Shown here piece after piece: positions 19,300 through 29,605 of a stretch of DNA of 64,000 nucleotides. The stretch lies in contig OX155973.1 in the NCBI GenBank assembly GCA_944548615.1, positions 24,200,477-24,264,476 on the forward strand, given 5' to 3'. The stretch comes from Micropterix aruncella. Taxonomy: Eukaryota > Arthropoda > Insecta > Lepidoptera > Micropterigidae. Under the pieces are notes generated by a model, which ran no database searches, was not told the DNA's origin, and saw only the letters and a list, made by a program, of their open reading frames with translations. Position 1 is the first letter of the stretch; each line of letters opens with the position of its first letter. A program made the position numbers and the translations under genes.

Positions 19300-19718
19300 T
19301 TTACACCACCTCATACAAATCTACTGAGATTTTACCGGCGTTTGCAACAGACATTTTTAGCGAGATTTCTTTTTACTTCCATCGCAGAACCGGACCGAGA
19401 CACCATACGGTCACCACAGGATACATGTAATATATATTTCATGATAAGCGAAACAAAGCATATATACACATTCTTTGTTAGAAATAAGATAAACAAAAAA
19501 TATATACTTATTCTTTGTTAAACTTATCATAAAATGACACACCACGAAATAATCCTTAAGGAAAAACGAACAAATAACATCCGGTACATGAATTAGTATT
19601 TAGTATAGATTATTAAAATACACCAATAACAAGTCTGATTATATTATTAATTGAGATAATCTACATATATAAAAGTGGATTAAGCGAATGAAAAATTAGT
19701 CGCTTTTCTTAAGGAAAG
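19300..19718 (+). promoter_or_regulatory. Proximal upstream region of astacin gene 1, shared with gene 2
   Basis: Several blocks recur in the same order upstream of gene 2 (54705-55018): ACCACCTCATACAAA, ACCGGC(G/A)TT, GGTCACC, CTTATCATAAAAT and the final GAGATAATC...ATATATAAAAGTGGA. The retained GATAAT motif could be a GATA-factor site, which is an inference. Conservation through the promoter suggests the two genes were duplicated with their control region. Confidence 0.75.
19666..19675 (+). promoter_or_regulatory. TATA box of astacin gene 1
   Basis: TATATAAAAG lies 44 bases before the ATG and is identical to that of gene 2. Transcription would then start about 20 bases before the ATG. Confidence 0.75.
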
Positions 19719-19839
19719 ATGTTACGATTGTTATTGGTTGTATCGCTGGTGGCCGCTGCTTTGGGCAGCGTGCCGTACGTTCGCTCGAGGGAGGAGGTTG
19801 CGGCGTTTAGAGATTTCTTGGATGGAGCTATACCATCAG
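19719..19839 (+). CDS. Astacin gene 1, exon 1 (signal peptide and start of propeptide)
   Basis: Starts at the ATG after the TATA box. Encodes a basic N-terminus, hydrophobic core LLLVVSLVAAALG and then the propeptide start SVPYVRSREE. It ends with one base of codon 41 before GTATAATATT. Length and phase equal exon 1 of gene 2. Confidence 0.93.
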
Positions 19840-19848
19840 GTATAATAT

Positions 19849-20640
19849 TTTTTTATTTATTTATTTTTTTATTTATTAATTTACAATAACTTTATAATTA
19901 TGTCATATACACACCATTAACATACTATGGTTGAGTTGGGAGAGATTGAGCACATCCTATGGTGAAAATGTCTATCCGCATTCCTAACTAGGTCAGAGAC
20001 CCGTATCTAGGGATGCTGCTTTTTGTTTAAAGGTATCGACATTGATTTTTAAAAATCAATGGTATCGATGAGCTGACTCTTTTGATGTTATGAACTTACG
20101 TTGCATTGCATAATACATAAGAATATATACATATATACATACACATACATACACACATACATAAATATATATATATACATACCTACACCTATATATACAT
20201 AAGCAAATAATACACGAGATTTGATATTAGTTAGTAATACATAATTTAATAAAACAACTTAAATTATTAGCGAGAGCAATTGAGACTCAGCATACATTGG
20301 ACCCCTTTCAAGCAGGTACTTCTTTATAAGTATTTTGAATGAATTTAAGTTGCTTGCATTCTTATAACTCTCATTTAAATTATTATAAAATCTCGGCGCA
20401 AGGAAGTAAAAATGCCTTTGCGCAAATGAAGACTTTACAATCGGAATATTATAATTTGACCCAGTAGCTTGCCTTGTGTTTTTAATTTGTTGGCTTTTTG
20501 CCTGTTGATCCTTAATTCTGTGAAACTGAATTAGTAACTGTTTTATGAATAATTGCCTCACATCAGTACTCCATATTCTGTATAGAGTTTCGCTGAAGGG
20601 TATCTAGGGGTTTTTTTATTTATGACCTTCAGAATCAGAA
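19849..20640 (-). mobile_element. 5'-truncated LINE, family D, copy 1, in intron 1
   Basis: A minus-strand LINE end with a (TTTA)n tail lying a few bases after the exon 1 donor. The intron bases at both sides (GTATAATAT and ATAATATATTGTTC) join to the continuous sequence seen at the same place in gene 2, so the insertion postdates the duplication. Its 3' half contains AGAATGCGGATA-type sequence shared with copy 2 at 46550. Confidence 0.85.
20259..20600 (-). pseudogene. LINE family D ORF2 C-terminus
   Basis: About 100 residues, starting DVRQLFIKQLL and including SSFAQRHFYFLAPRFYNNL. This matches the C-terminus of the longer reverse transcriptase frame at 49321-50430 in layout and is about 95% like the copy at 46614. 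It carries no catalytic motif. Confidence 0.8.
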
Positions 20641-20662
20641 TATAATATATTGTTCATTTTGA

Positions 20663-21215
20663 AGGCCCGTTCTGTTCAGGGTTGGTCACACTCACGGGTC
20701 AACACCCATCCGACGGCCTCCACGCATGAAGTGCGAGCCTGGGTAGGACTCTGGCCTTAGGGTTAGTTTCCTCTAGGAATCAAACTTCTGGCGCTCCTGG
20801 ACGGTCTGCGCTTCGTGCGGCATAAGCCAATCGATTGCGCACTCTGACTAACAGTCGGGGGAGTCTGGAAGCAGTACTGTTTCCTATAGAGCGGGGGTGG
20901 TCAACATCCACCCCCGCTGCATAGGAGAAAGTATATTTCCATAGTCTCCAGACTCCTTCAGCAATTAGTCAGAATGCACAACCGATTGGCTTCGCTGAAT
21001 GGTGTGCAAACCGTCTAGTAGCGCCGGGATGCGACCCCGCCAGGAGAAACTGGTCCACCAGCTTTGAGGCCTAAAACGTGAGAGCCTTACCCGGGGTAGC
21101 CGTCCGCACGAGGAGGCTTCTGAATAGGAGCTAAATCGTGAGCCGATCCGAGAACAAAATGGATCTTGTGGCCCAAGCTGCACGAAACCATTCGCTACTT
21201 GAGCAAGAGAGACAG
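20663..21215. repeat. Foldback family F, copy 3, in intron 1
   Basis: Contains GGTTGGTCACACTCACGGG, ACACCCATCCGACGGCCTCC, CACTCTGACTAACAGTCGG and TATAGAGCGGGGGTGG, then a partial reversed repeat from 20905 (CACCCCCGCT...CAGAATGCACAACCGATTGG). It ends about 25 bases before the polypyrimidine tract of exon 2. Confidence 0.75.
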
Positions 21216-21242
21216 CTAATACAGCCATTTTTCTTACAACAG

Positions 21243-21464
21243 CAATAGTGGCGCGTAGGAACGCCGAGCACAACCCCAAAGCATTCCTAAATGAGAACAG
21301 CGGCCTTTACGAGGGCGATATTATGCTGACCGACGAGCAGAAGGCAGAGATCTTGGAAGACTTCGCGACTGGCAGCTCAGCCAGCAACAGGAATGCCCTC
21401 ATCAATAGATCGCGCCGGTGGCCTGAAAATACCCTTATCGTCGATTTTCTTGAGGACGATTTTC
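21243..21464 (+). CDS. Astacin gene 1, exon 2 (propeptide and mature N-terminus)
   Basis: Begins after TTCTTACAACAG. Codes residues 41-114: propeptide with NPKAFLNENSGLYEGDIML, where Asp66 would block the zinc until activation, then EILEDFATG and the mature start NALINRSRRWPENTL. Trp-Pro after the basic residues is the usual astacin start. Ends in phase 1 at GTAAGT. Exon 2 of gene 2 is the same length and about 80% alike. Confidence 0.92.
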
Positions 21465-22418
21465 GTAAGTATATTTAAATTCTATTCACCGAAAAACCTT
21501 AAATGATACCTGAAACGTTGTATGCATGTATGCACTGTGTATGTACGAAATGTATGTATGCCCTTCGGCTACGTAACGACCAAATTTGGTTGCACATCAG
21601 AACGCCGTTGAATACGTAACGACCGGCTTCGTTAATATTCGAACGCATCCTATAATCCATACCAAATATCTTATTATCACCATAGATACATAGACGGTCG
21701 CTAGAATAATTCCGCGCGTCATTTCGCGGATATTTCTGGTAAAATTCGATTATCAAATAACATTTTTTTTTTTTCAAGAAATTATCAAAATCTTTAATGG
21801 CTTTTATGAGCTAATATTTTTGTATGTAAATAAGCAAAACCAAATATAACTTTGATAGATAATCTAATAAATAATGATCACGACAATATTTACCATTTCT
21901 AAATAGGGTTCCGTATTTTTCCGTAAGACAAGTACAAGTTAGAAATGCCGAGTTTTTTTCACTTTTTCGACTGTCTCATATTTCTTCATAACCTAATTGT
22001 TTTACAAAATGAGATTTTAATATTCTATATATGAAATTTCAATGGAATCATTGCATAGTTATTCTTTTTAGGATTGCTATAGTAGTTCCATAGTTATAGT
22101 ACTTTTTTTAAATTCCGATAAATTGCCTCGGTCTGCCATGAAATTATGCCGCTACTCGAAGGGTTAAGGTGGATCGTTTTATTTTCCTTCAGAATTTTAA
22201 AACCTTTCTAATGCGGAAAAAAATGTGCTATGGCATATAGATCAATGGTATTTTTTTTTTGTAGTACTGCCGCAAGGGAATGAACTTCAGGGGTTCGAGC
22301 CTTGTTATGGTAAAAAGTGTAAGTGATTTCTGTTACAGGGAGACAGGCGTTTAGTACTTTATAATGTATATGTGAGAGGACACATAAATGTAACCATTTG
22401 GTTACAATAAAAAAAATC
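21465..22418 (+). other. Intron 2, no gene seen
   Basis: AT-rich sequence after exon 2 with no recognised element. Confidence 0.5.
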
Positions 22419-22852
22419 AAATACATTTACTAGCTTCTTTATAGAATAAATCAAGAATAAATTAATAGTTTAAAAAAAACACTAAAAACACGCCTTTATA
22501 AATGCACGTAAAAACCACATAATCAGACCTTGAAACCTAATCGTGGTCAAAGTTCATTCCAAGACTTTTCTAACACGTCCAAACACAGCTTTGATCGATG
22601 TTCCATCATGAAGTTCCAGTTCATATCTTCCGACTCCATCATCAGATCAGTTCGACAGTACCATATTATTGTATTGTCATCAGAACTACATACAGCTGCC
22701 AATTTTCATGACGCTACGATCCTTGGAAGATGGTTAAATTAGTTACCTTAGATTCCATTACATAGTTAGTTACATACAGGTCGACGTAATAAAAGCGTGT
22801 TAAAAAACAAATACATTTACTAGCTTCTTTTTAAAATAAAATCAAGAAAACC
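22419..22852. repeat. Segment flanked by ~45-bp direct repeats
   Basis: AAATACATTTACTAGCTTCTT plus following bases occurs at 22430 and again at 22811. The end of the intervening DNA (ACATACAGGTCGAC...GCGTGTTAAAAAACA) is the reverse complement of sequence at 42550, so it is a repeat terminus. Confidence 0.6.
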
Positions 22853-23395
22853 TTAAAAACCGAAGAAATTACAGTGGACTATAGTCAGGTTGGGTGTTGA
22901 AAACTGGCATGACATTTTGTGATTCCAGGTGATTTCTTATAAACATATCTCCATATGGTCTGCAGACACCACCAGATGTTTCCCTGACTATTTTGAGCAT
23001 TCATTCAGTAGTTTATTATGGCAGGGAAACCCTTTGGTAGTAGGTTGTATTGTCGCCGGGTGATCGGGTTTTTACACATGGTCGGTTCGAATCACATGGG
23101 GAAGACTTCAGACGTACCGCTTCCGTCATTTAAAGAAGGGGGGGGGGGGGCAGGTTAATATGGGACTAGGAAAAACTGGAATTTTCGCTATATCTGTCTG
23201 TGGTAGTATTACTGCTCTTTAGGATTAGCGGACTGATTCGATACGGCGACGAGTGAGAGCTGCAATGTACGTACATTGTTTTATTCGCTACTCACTATTC
23301 AGTAATCATAATTTTGGTTATTAAATAATATTTATATTACAGAAAAAACAATTATTTTGAGTCTCAAATCGTCTAACAAAAATATTGAATTTTTT
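22853..23395 (+). other. Intron 2, no gene seen
   Basis: Contains a poly(G) run near 23140. No recognised element. Confidence 0.45.
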
Positions 23396-23640
23396 ATTTT
23401 TTTCCGAAGGTTGAACTCTCTTGCCGCAGTATAATATAGATTGTATCACAAGGGAGCAAAACAATATTTTTACGGCGAGGGCGGTTTTTTAAATCCAGAG
23501 CGAAGCGAGTGATTCTAGAGTAGAATCCCGAGCGTAGCAAGGGATTCTTTAGTAGAATCCTGAACGTAGCGAGGGATTCAAAAAAGCGCCCGAGCCAAAA
23601 ATATTTTGCGCCCGAGTGATACACTCTACTTTTCATCACG
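23396..23640. repeat. Imperfect ~32-bp repeats (GAATCCCGAGCGTAGC type)
   Basis: Three adjacent variants of (A/T)GTAGAATCC(C/T)GA(G/A)CGTAGC(A/G)AGGGATTC, framed by GGGCG and CGCCCGAG. It looks like the core of a non-autonomous element. Confidence 0.6.
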
Positions 23641-24389
23641 CTCTATGAGAAAATAAAAGGCGCCTCATATTTTATTGTAATATTATTATTTAATAAAACA
23701 TAGAGTATCAACTAAATTGAAATTAAATTCTATCTAATAATAAAACAACTAAGCACTTATATTTACATTTGAGACGTTTTCGCAATTATGAATATTTATT
23801 GCTACAGTTTTATTAGGAATTGAGATTGTTGTAGATTTCATATTCTGCGTGTTTGAAATAATGTCCGAATCTGGCTCATTTTGAGGAAAATGTGACGGTG
23901 AATCTCTTTTTTTGATGTAGATGGCCGCGGCGATAGTGGCATGGATGAATTAACTGCAATTTAATGTTTTCCACGATGCCTTCACATGTTTTCGCCTTGT
24001 TCTCAATGAATAAGAATAAGAATAATAATAATTTATTTTCAAAAACCCGATCTGGGTATAGAAATTACATATCTAGTGGTATTTCTAGAAATAAAATTAC
24101 ATTTCAAATTACTCATAAAATTATAAAAAAGTCTATAAAAAAAACAAATAATTAAAAAAAACATAGAAATTCAAAAAATCACAAACAAAGACATAAAAAC
24201 TAGAAAAATAAAAAACAACAGAACTAATGAGCAAACAGAGAATCAGCAATTCAATAACAAAAATATATAACAACTAGAAAAATAGAAAGCATCCAAAGAG
24301 TTCTACATTAACTACATTTAATAAGGATCAAACTATCGATCAACAATCAAGAAATAGAAAAATGTATCGACTCTCTAAAGAAAAAAAAA
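23641..24389 (+). other. Intron 2, no gene seen
   Basis: A/T-rich, with an AATAATAATAA run near 24020 that could be a retroelement tail. Confidence 0.45.
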
Positions 24390-24996
24390 ACGTGTGGCAC
24401 TCGGGGACTGCCGCGGTAAAGCTATTGCATAGCATTTTTAACAACTTATGCAATGGTAATTATTTATTTATTTTATTTATTTTATTTTTTCTGATATCAA
24501 ATAACTGCGCTCTATCGGAAAACGTTGAAATTATTCCGAATCATTTGCGGCTGCGGTAGCAATGATTCGAAATAATATTTCGCCGCGCACGAATTTTTTA
24601 TTCGATAAAGCAAAAAAAAACGGATTATTCGAAAAAATCGCAGATAAAAAGATAGATAATTAAATTATCTTTAAAATGGTGCAGGTTTCATAATAATACG
24701 CCAGATAGTATTTGCGTAGTAGTCGTTTTTGTGTTCGGTTAGACCTAATTTCACAAATTAATTACACTATGTAATATAAACAAAATCTGAAATATTCAAA
24801 GCTAAGAATATTAGGAAAATGTTCTTGTTTAACATATATTTTTTTCGAATCGTAAGCAGTACTCGTTTAGACGTAATTATCAGTTTAAAATCATTAATTT
24901 TCTATATAAATTCATTAATTTTCTATAATCATTAATTTTCTATATACATATATATCGCGGGCCTAGGCCCGCGATAAAAGCTATGCAATAGCTTAA
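24390..24996 (+). mobile_element. MITE family A, copy 3
   Basis: Same ends as copy 1. The central hairpin is partly deleted on its right arm, and a short duplication of CATTAATTTTCTATA lies near the right end. Confidence 0.88.
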
Positions 24997-24999
24997 AAA

Positions 25000-25154
25000 T
25001 AAACTGGTCTCGATGACATACATGTTAGCGTAATTAAAATCCATAAACGTGTACTGGCACCTTGTCTGACATATCTTTACAATTTAAGCTTTTCAGGGGG
25101 AATATTTCCAGATTGTTATAAAGTAGCTAAGAGTACACCGATATATAAAAAGGG
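25000..25154 (+). pseudogene. LINE reverse transcriptase fragment, left of the Mutator-like element
   Basis: The frame reads GLDDIHVSVIK and then SGGIFPDCYK...STPIYKKG, the conserved region just before the first RT motifs of Jockey/CR1-type LINEs. It continues at 27404 with KKGEPTSVENYRPVALLSNF, so the Mutator-like element landed inside it. Confidence 0.8.
25145..25154. repeat. 10-bp target-site duplication ATAAAAAGGG of the Mutator-like element
   Basis: The same ten bases occur at 27404-27413. The two LINE halves join at this sequence (the IYKKG codons), confirming it as a target duplication. Nine to ten bases is the Mutator range. Confidence 0.85.
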
Positions 25155-25160
25155 ATTCTG

Positions 25161-25408
25161 TGAAATAAGCGCACAGGAAAAATGCGCACGCGAAAGTTGC
25201 GCATCGGAAAAAAGCGCACATGTATATATGCGCACGCGAAAAAAGCGCACAGAGAAAAAAACGCACAGAGAAAAAAACGCACAACGAACAAAGCGCACAT
25301 AGAAAAAAGCGCACAACGAAAAATGCGCACAGGTATATAAGCGCACATAGAAAAATGCGCACAACGAGAAATGCGCACAGGTATATAAGCGCACACAAGC
25401 TTTGCTTA
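25161..25408 (+). repeat. Left terminal inverted repeat, GCGCAC minisatellite
   Basis: Reads GAAATAAGCGCACAGG, then 13 or so 15-20-base units each carrying (G)CGCAC, ending GCGCACACAAGCTTTGCTT. It is complementary to the right repeat over almost its whole length, with unit-number differences in the middle. The translated frames (runs of Cys-Ala-Phe-Phe) are compositional. Confidence 0.88.
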
Positions 25409-26206
25409 CATAGGTAGTTTCTTACATGTTGAAATGTATTTAGAAGTTCAAATAAATAACGGGTAAATAATAACTAATAACCTATCAAACAATTTAGCTT
25501 ATTTCATAATAATGAAGTACCTATGTACAATAATAGAAGAGTTTGTTAGGTCATTAGTTAATTACATGATTAGTGAATTAGTACATAATGATGGATTAAT
25601 TACCTAATTATAATGGTTATAATACAGTGGTGGAATTGTTTATTGCAACACCAGATTATTTTGGACAATTTCAAGTTTGGTTCTCATTCAGAACACAGTC
25701 GTTCACCATTGCGTTTGTGTGCATCTAATCGTGGTTGTGTCCTACATTTTTAGTGCAAATTTTGACTTATACGTTTAAAAAAATTATATTATTTTTATAA
25801 AATACCATCAGTGCTGTGTTTGAGGTAAATGTTATTATTTGTATTTATTATAATTTATATACTAATACTTCAATCAAATTTCTGAGACCCGACGTTTCTG
25901 TGATGTAGCAACCGCCGTTGTCTAGGGCAGACTGACCAGCGGTTGCAACATCGCCGACACGTCGGGTCTCACAAACTTCACGCGGTAAATTCGTTTAATC
26001 CCACTTATTTATAATTTCAAACAAGTGCGATAGTCTTCGATTTCATTTATTATAAAAAGTATCAGAAAATGTATTCGTTTATTTTTTAGTACTTTTAGCA
26101 GTTAATTATTATTTATGTACGCATTATTACTGATTATTTTAGAAATGTATTTGAATTCAAAGATGAATTAATTCTTAGTTTATTCGCAGGTTATTTTGTA
26201 TTCGCA

Positions 26207-26770
26207 ATGGAGTTTTCTAAGACCCAAAAGGGAAAGCAAGTCTTGATATATAATGGTTTTGAATATCTTCAATTTCGTATTATCAATGAAGTGACGACTT
26301 GGAGATGTCGTGCAAATCGTTCGTCCAAATGCCGCGCTATGATGAAAACAAAGGATATCGCAATTGTGCTAATTCCGACTTGGCATTGTCATGATTCCTG
26401 TCCGCAGAAAGCCCAAGGCAATATTCTAAGAAGCAACATGAAAGAAGATATCCAAGCAGTGAATGCGACACCTCGCAATGTAATGGGCGACAACATGATT
26501 GGTGTAAGCAACGAAATCTTGGCTCATTTGCCTAAACCATCATCTCTGGCAAGGAGTTTACAAAATAACAAAAACAGTGGTCATCTGTACAACCCAACTT
26601 CACCGAATTTCGAGATACCAGAAAAATACGCATCATTTGTTTTGTATGACACTGGGTCAAATGACCCTAACCGAATTTTAGGGTTCGGAGATAAAAATTT
26701 GCTATCGATGCTTTGCCAAAATACTATTTTGGGAGACGGTACATTTGACAAAGCGCCTAATATATGCGAG
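26207..26770 (+). pseudogene. FLYWCH zinc-finger / MULE transposase N-terminal fragment
   Basis: The frame starts at ATG 26207. A FLYWCH-type finger occupies residues ~8-65: aromatic positions in YNGFEYLQFR, then WRC, KC and HCH as zinc ligands. After a linker comes FGDKNLLSML...LGDGTFDKAP, the start of the MULE transposase domain with its first catalytic Asp (DGTF). There the homology ends: the codons after about 26765 come from a piece of dispersed repeat C (GACAGACAGACAAACAGAAG), and the frame stops at 26842. The second Asp and Glu of the catalytic triad are lost. The DNA-binding finger itself looks intact, so a short DNA-binding protein could still be made. Confidence 0.83.
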
Positions 26771-26845
26771 GCGCCAGACCGACAGACAGACAAACAGAAG
26801 TGCGTCCACAATACTTTCCTTGCCAGGAAAGTAAAAAAATAATAA
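26763..26845 (+). repeat. Dispersed repeat C, terminal fragment
   Basis: GACAGACAGACAAACAGAAGTGCG followed by TTCCTTGCCAGGAAAGTAA matches the end of copy 3 near 46170 (AGAAGTGCG...TCTGCCTAGAAAGTAA). It truncates the MULE frame. Confidence 0.65.
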
Positions 26846-27145
26846 AATATATTAGAAGCCACAATAAAATAAATATTGTAATATTTAAAAAATTCGTATT
26901 TTTTTTATTGACTGGCTTGTGATGGTAAAAATGTTAGTTTTCTGTCCCATAGTTTTAATTCTTTGTACCTAATTGTTTGAACTTTTTAATTATATATGTT
27001 TACAAATTATGTACTTACTTACATTCTTTTTTATTATCTCAAATGATGCGTTGTTGTGAGTATATTGATCCATTTTATATAATTAGGTTAAATGTCGAGC
27101 AATAAATAAATGGAGAGTAAAATAAAAAATACAGGTACAAAAAAT

Positions 27146-27397
27146 GAGCAAAGTTTGTGTGCGCTTATATATCTACCTGTGCGCATTTTTCGTTGTGCGC
27201 TTTTTTCTATGTGCGGTTATATACCTGTGCGCATTTTTCTATGTGCGCTTTATTCTATGTGCGCTTATATACCTGTGCGCTTTGTTCGTTGTGCGTTATT
27301 TTCACTGTGCGCTTTTTTCGCGTGCGCATATATACATGTGCGCTTTTTTCCGATGCGCAACTTTCGTGTGCGCTTTTTTCCTGTGCGCTTATTTCCG
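27146..27397 (-). repeat. Right terminal inverted repeat, GCGCAC minisatellite
   Basis: Reverse complement of the left repeat, opening AGCAAAGTTTGTGTGCGC and ending GTGCGCTTATTTCC. Confidence 0.88.
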
Positions 27398-27403
27398 GTC
27401 ACC

Positions 27404-27610
27404 ATAAAAAGGGCGAACCCACGAGCGTAGAAAATTATCGACCTGTAGCCCTACTGAGTAATTTCCCAAAAATTTTGGAGAAGGTCATCGAAAAACGACT
27501 AAATGGTTTCCTTGAAAACCCCCTCCCCTCTGCTACAGTACTCGACTTCCATCCTCCATGTCGCTTGAGAACAGTTAAGCCGCTCCAGAATCTGCCAAAA
27601 GGGTAGCAGA
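27404..27610 (+). pseudogene. LINE reverse transcriptase fragment, right of the Mutator-like element
   Basis: Continues the RT frame with ENYRPVALLSNFPKILEKVIEKRL, an unmistakable LINE RT block (NYRPI/V..L). The frame degenerates after about 27520. Confidence 0.85.
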
Positions 27611-27646
27611 AGTACGACGAAGTATACAGCTTGATATGTGGTAACT

Positions 27647-27955
27647 TCAAATAAGAAGCGATTTCTTGCGGCATGTTAGAAATTTTATTTTTTCCCATAA
27701 CTTGTTTGAAGCACTTGTCATTTTGATAACGGATGAATAACCGATTGCTTTTATATCAGCAGGACGCAGGTTCAGGTATTTTTGTACAATAGTTTTGTAT
27801 TCTCCTCGGATTACGAAGGATCGGTCAATTTTTGTTTTTGTGTCTCTCAGCTTTACTAACAGTAAATCATCCGAGTGATTTTCGACATCATCAACAGTTA
27901 TTTTTAAAAGTTCATTGCCACGACAAGCTCCATGTATTCCGAAAATTAAAGCCAC
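27647..27955 (-). pseudogene. Crypton-like tyrosine recombinase, 3' exon
   Basis: Reads VALIFGIHGACRGNELLKI then DTKTKIDRSFVI, resembling the catalytic-domain start of Crypton-type tyrosine recombinases. CRGNEL holds the first catalytic Arg, and the Lys-rich strand follows. The HxxR box and the nucleophilic Tyr are missing: the frame ends at a stop about 60 residues later. It begins at a good splice acceptor (TTTTGTTACAG) in phase 0, matching the donor of the exon at 28725. Inactive. Confidence 0.75.
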
Positions 27956-28724
27956 CTGTAACAAAACCGAATGTGAATAAGACAAGTATCTATCGAAGTA
28001 CAATTACAATTACGTTCATTGGCCCTAGAATATACAACAATCTTCCCGAAGCAATTAAAAGTAGTGAGAGCACATCCACGTTTAAAAAATCACTCACCGA
28101 CTGGTTGTTGGAGGTGGGTAGGGAAGGTTTAGGGAATATGCTGACTGTTGTATTTTGAATGATAGTATTTAGTACTTAGTATTTAGTTTTTACCATGATA
28201 ATTTTAAATGACTATTATAGGTTAAATGACTATTATATCAATATGTAATTGATTTATATATGTATATTATTTTAGTTTTAATTTTTATTTATTTTGGTTT
28301 TATTATTATTTTCGTATACATACATATATGTATGTGTATGTGTGCATATATGGATATATATTTTATCTATAGATGTATATGAGTATCTATCTATATTTGT
28401 ATATGCGTAAATATTTGTAGTTTCATATTTGTTGATTTAAAAATAAGTACTAACTATAGGTTAAGTTGACAGTGCACACTTAATATAGTCATTAAAAGTC
28501 TGCCTTAGAACAGGCTTAGGCCTAGTTAGGCGACTGTGTCAAACATTAAAATTAATGTCGCATCAATTTCTTGCTAACATCTTACTTACAAATATGACAT
28601 TAATTGTTTACTAGATGTGCTACTAAATAAATAAATAAATAAGTAAATAAATAAATAAAATGCGCATTTTGAAACACTACGGTTATACTTTATTAATCCA
28701 CCTTATACCTACATAGTTACTTAC
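27956..28724 (-). other. Predicted intron of the Crypton-like gene, invaded by a LINE
   Basis: Bounded on the minus strand by GTAAGTAAC and TTGTTACAG. Most of its 769 bases are a + strand LINE end, so the original intron was short. Confidence 0.65.
27965..28660 (+). mobile_element. 5'-truncated LINE inside the Crypton intron
   Basis: Starts inside ORF2 with IGPRIYNNLPEAIKSS and FKKSLTDWLLE to a stop at 28158, then a 3' UTR with TAGGCCTAGTTAGGCG and an (AAAT)n tail to 28659. A similar GAGGCCTAGTTAGG motif precedes the tail of the LINE at 49310-50722. Confidence 0.8.
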
Positions 28725-29130
28725 TTTTACGGCAAGAACGACTTTGTCGGGTGCCTCATTAAGGAAAGTCTCCACGTTTGTGATTTGAGAACACTTTGGA
28801 TTTCCTCTTCAGATACGCTATTTATTTCGAATATGTGTCCAGTTTTACGTCGTTATTACAACTGACTGACTGATTTTAACATTGAGTAGGTACTCCAGAG
28901 TGGATGGTTGTTTAGTTGTAAGTACTGGAAGTAGGCCAAAAACACAGATTCTGAAAAATTCTTGGCACCTCTTGCATTTCTCCACTCAATAAAATTTCAA
29001 TAGGCTTTCATATATTTCTCCCGGGATTTTGCAGGTAATAGATAATTAATCACATTTCTCCTCAATGCTTTTAGGAGTTAAATCTATACTTTCACTGTCA
29101 CTTGAAGAACTCCTTTTTCGAAACAAAACG
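28725..29130 (-). pseudogene. Crypton-like tyrosine recombinase, 5' exon (frameshifted)
   Basis: In one frame it reads NYLLPAKSREKYMKAY, then FIEWRNARGAKNFSESVFLAYFQYL and LWSTYSMLK, the helical core-binding domain of Crypton-type recombinases. A different frame gives ETFLNEAPDKVVLAVK up to the GTAAGT donor. Frameshifts and stops separate these pieces, so it is a pseudogene. The Crypton label rests on resemblance to insect sequences I remember; a related host-domesticated family is possible. Confidence 0.7.
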
Positions 29131-29139
29131 ATGAATTTC

Positions 29140-29605
29140 TTACAATCCGTGAAAATTGACGAAAACGCGGGCGACAAAAACAATTGACGTTCACGCGTTT
29201 TTAATTTCATTTGTTTTTTTTTATTCAGCCGGCGGCGCGACTAGGGGCCGTCGTACCAGCCAGTCTTTATTCAAACAATCTTTGCGTTCGATTTCTTGGG
29301 CGCTGAAGACTAAGATGTTCCAAATTCTAAAAGTGCGCCGCAAAGATAAATCGCGGCGCACTTATTCAAAAAGTGAGCCGCAAAAATAATTGCGGCGCAC
29401 TTAAACTTTCTTATAAAAAACACCACTTTTGGGCGCACTTAAAGGCGAACCAAGTAGTCCTTTTCGAATAGATGGGATGAACATTTTTAGTATTGTTCTT
29501 TTTATTATTTTTCTTATAATCTCCATACCATAACCCAACTTTCCCGCATAGGGAGGTTTCGATAAATACCATTTTTTCCCCGTTGACAAGAGCGATCCAC
29601 CCTAA
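29140..29605 (+). other. Intron 2 spacer with GCGGCGCAC palindromes
   Basis: The motif GTGCGCCGC and its complement alternate between 29330 and 29400, making a ~33-base hairpin (AAGTGCGCCGC...GCGGCGCACTT). No gene. Confidence 0.6.

Larger units (their letters stand above)
25155..27403 (+). mobile_element. Mutator-like element with FLYWCH-MULE gene fragment
   Basis: A 2,249-base element bracketed by the 10-base duplication. Its ~250-base terminal inverted repeats are built from short degenerate units around GCGCACA. Inside is a 5' portion of a FLYWCH/MULE transposase gene, so the element is now non-autonomous. FLYWCH-bearing MULEs (the Phantom group) are known from animals; assignment to that group is inference. 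Confidence 0.85.

Noticed and set aside
25093..25417. Cys/Phe-rich or Lys/Arg-rich proteins over the GCGCAC repeats (also 27110-27606)
   Set aside because: All frames on both strands are open because of the repeat. The DNA is an inverted terminus of the Mutator-like element.
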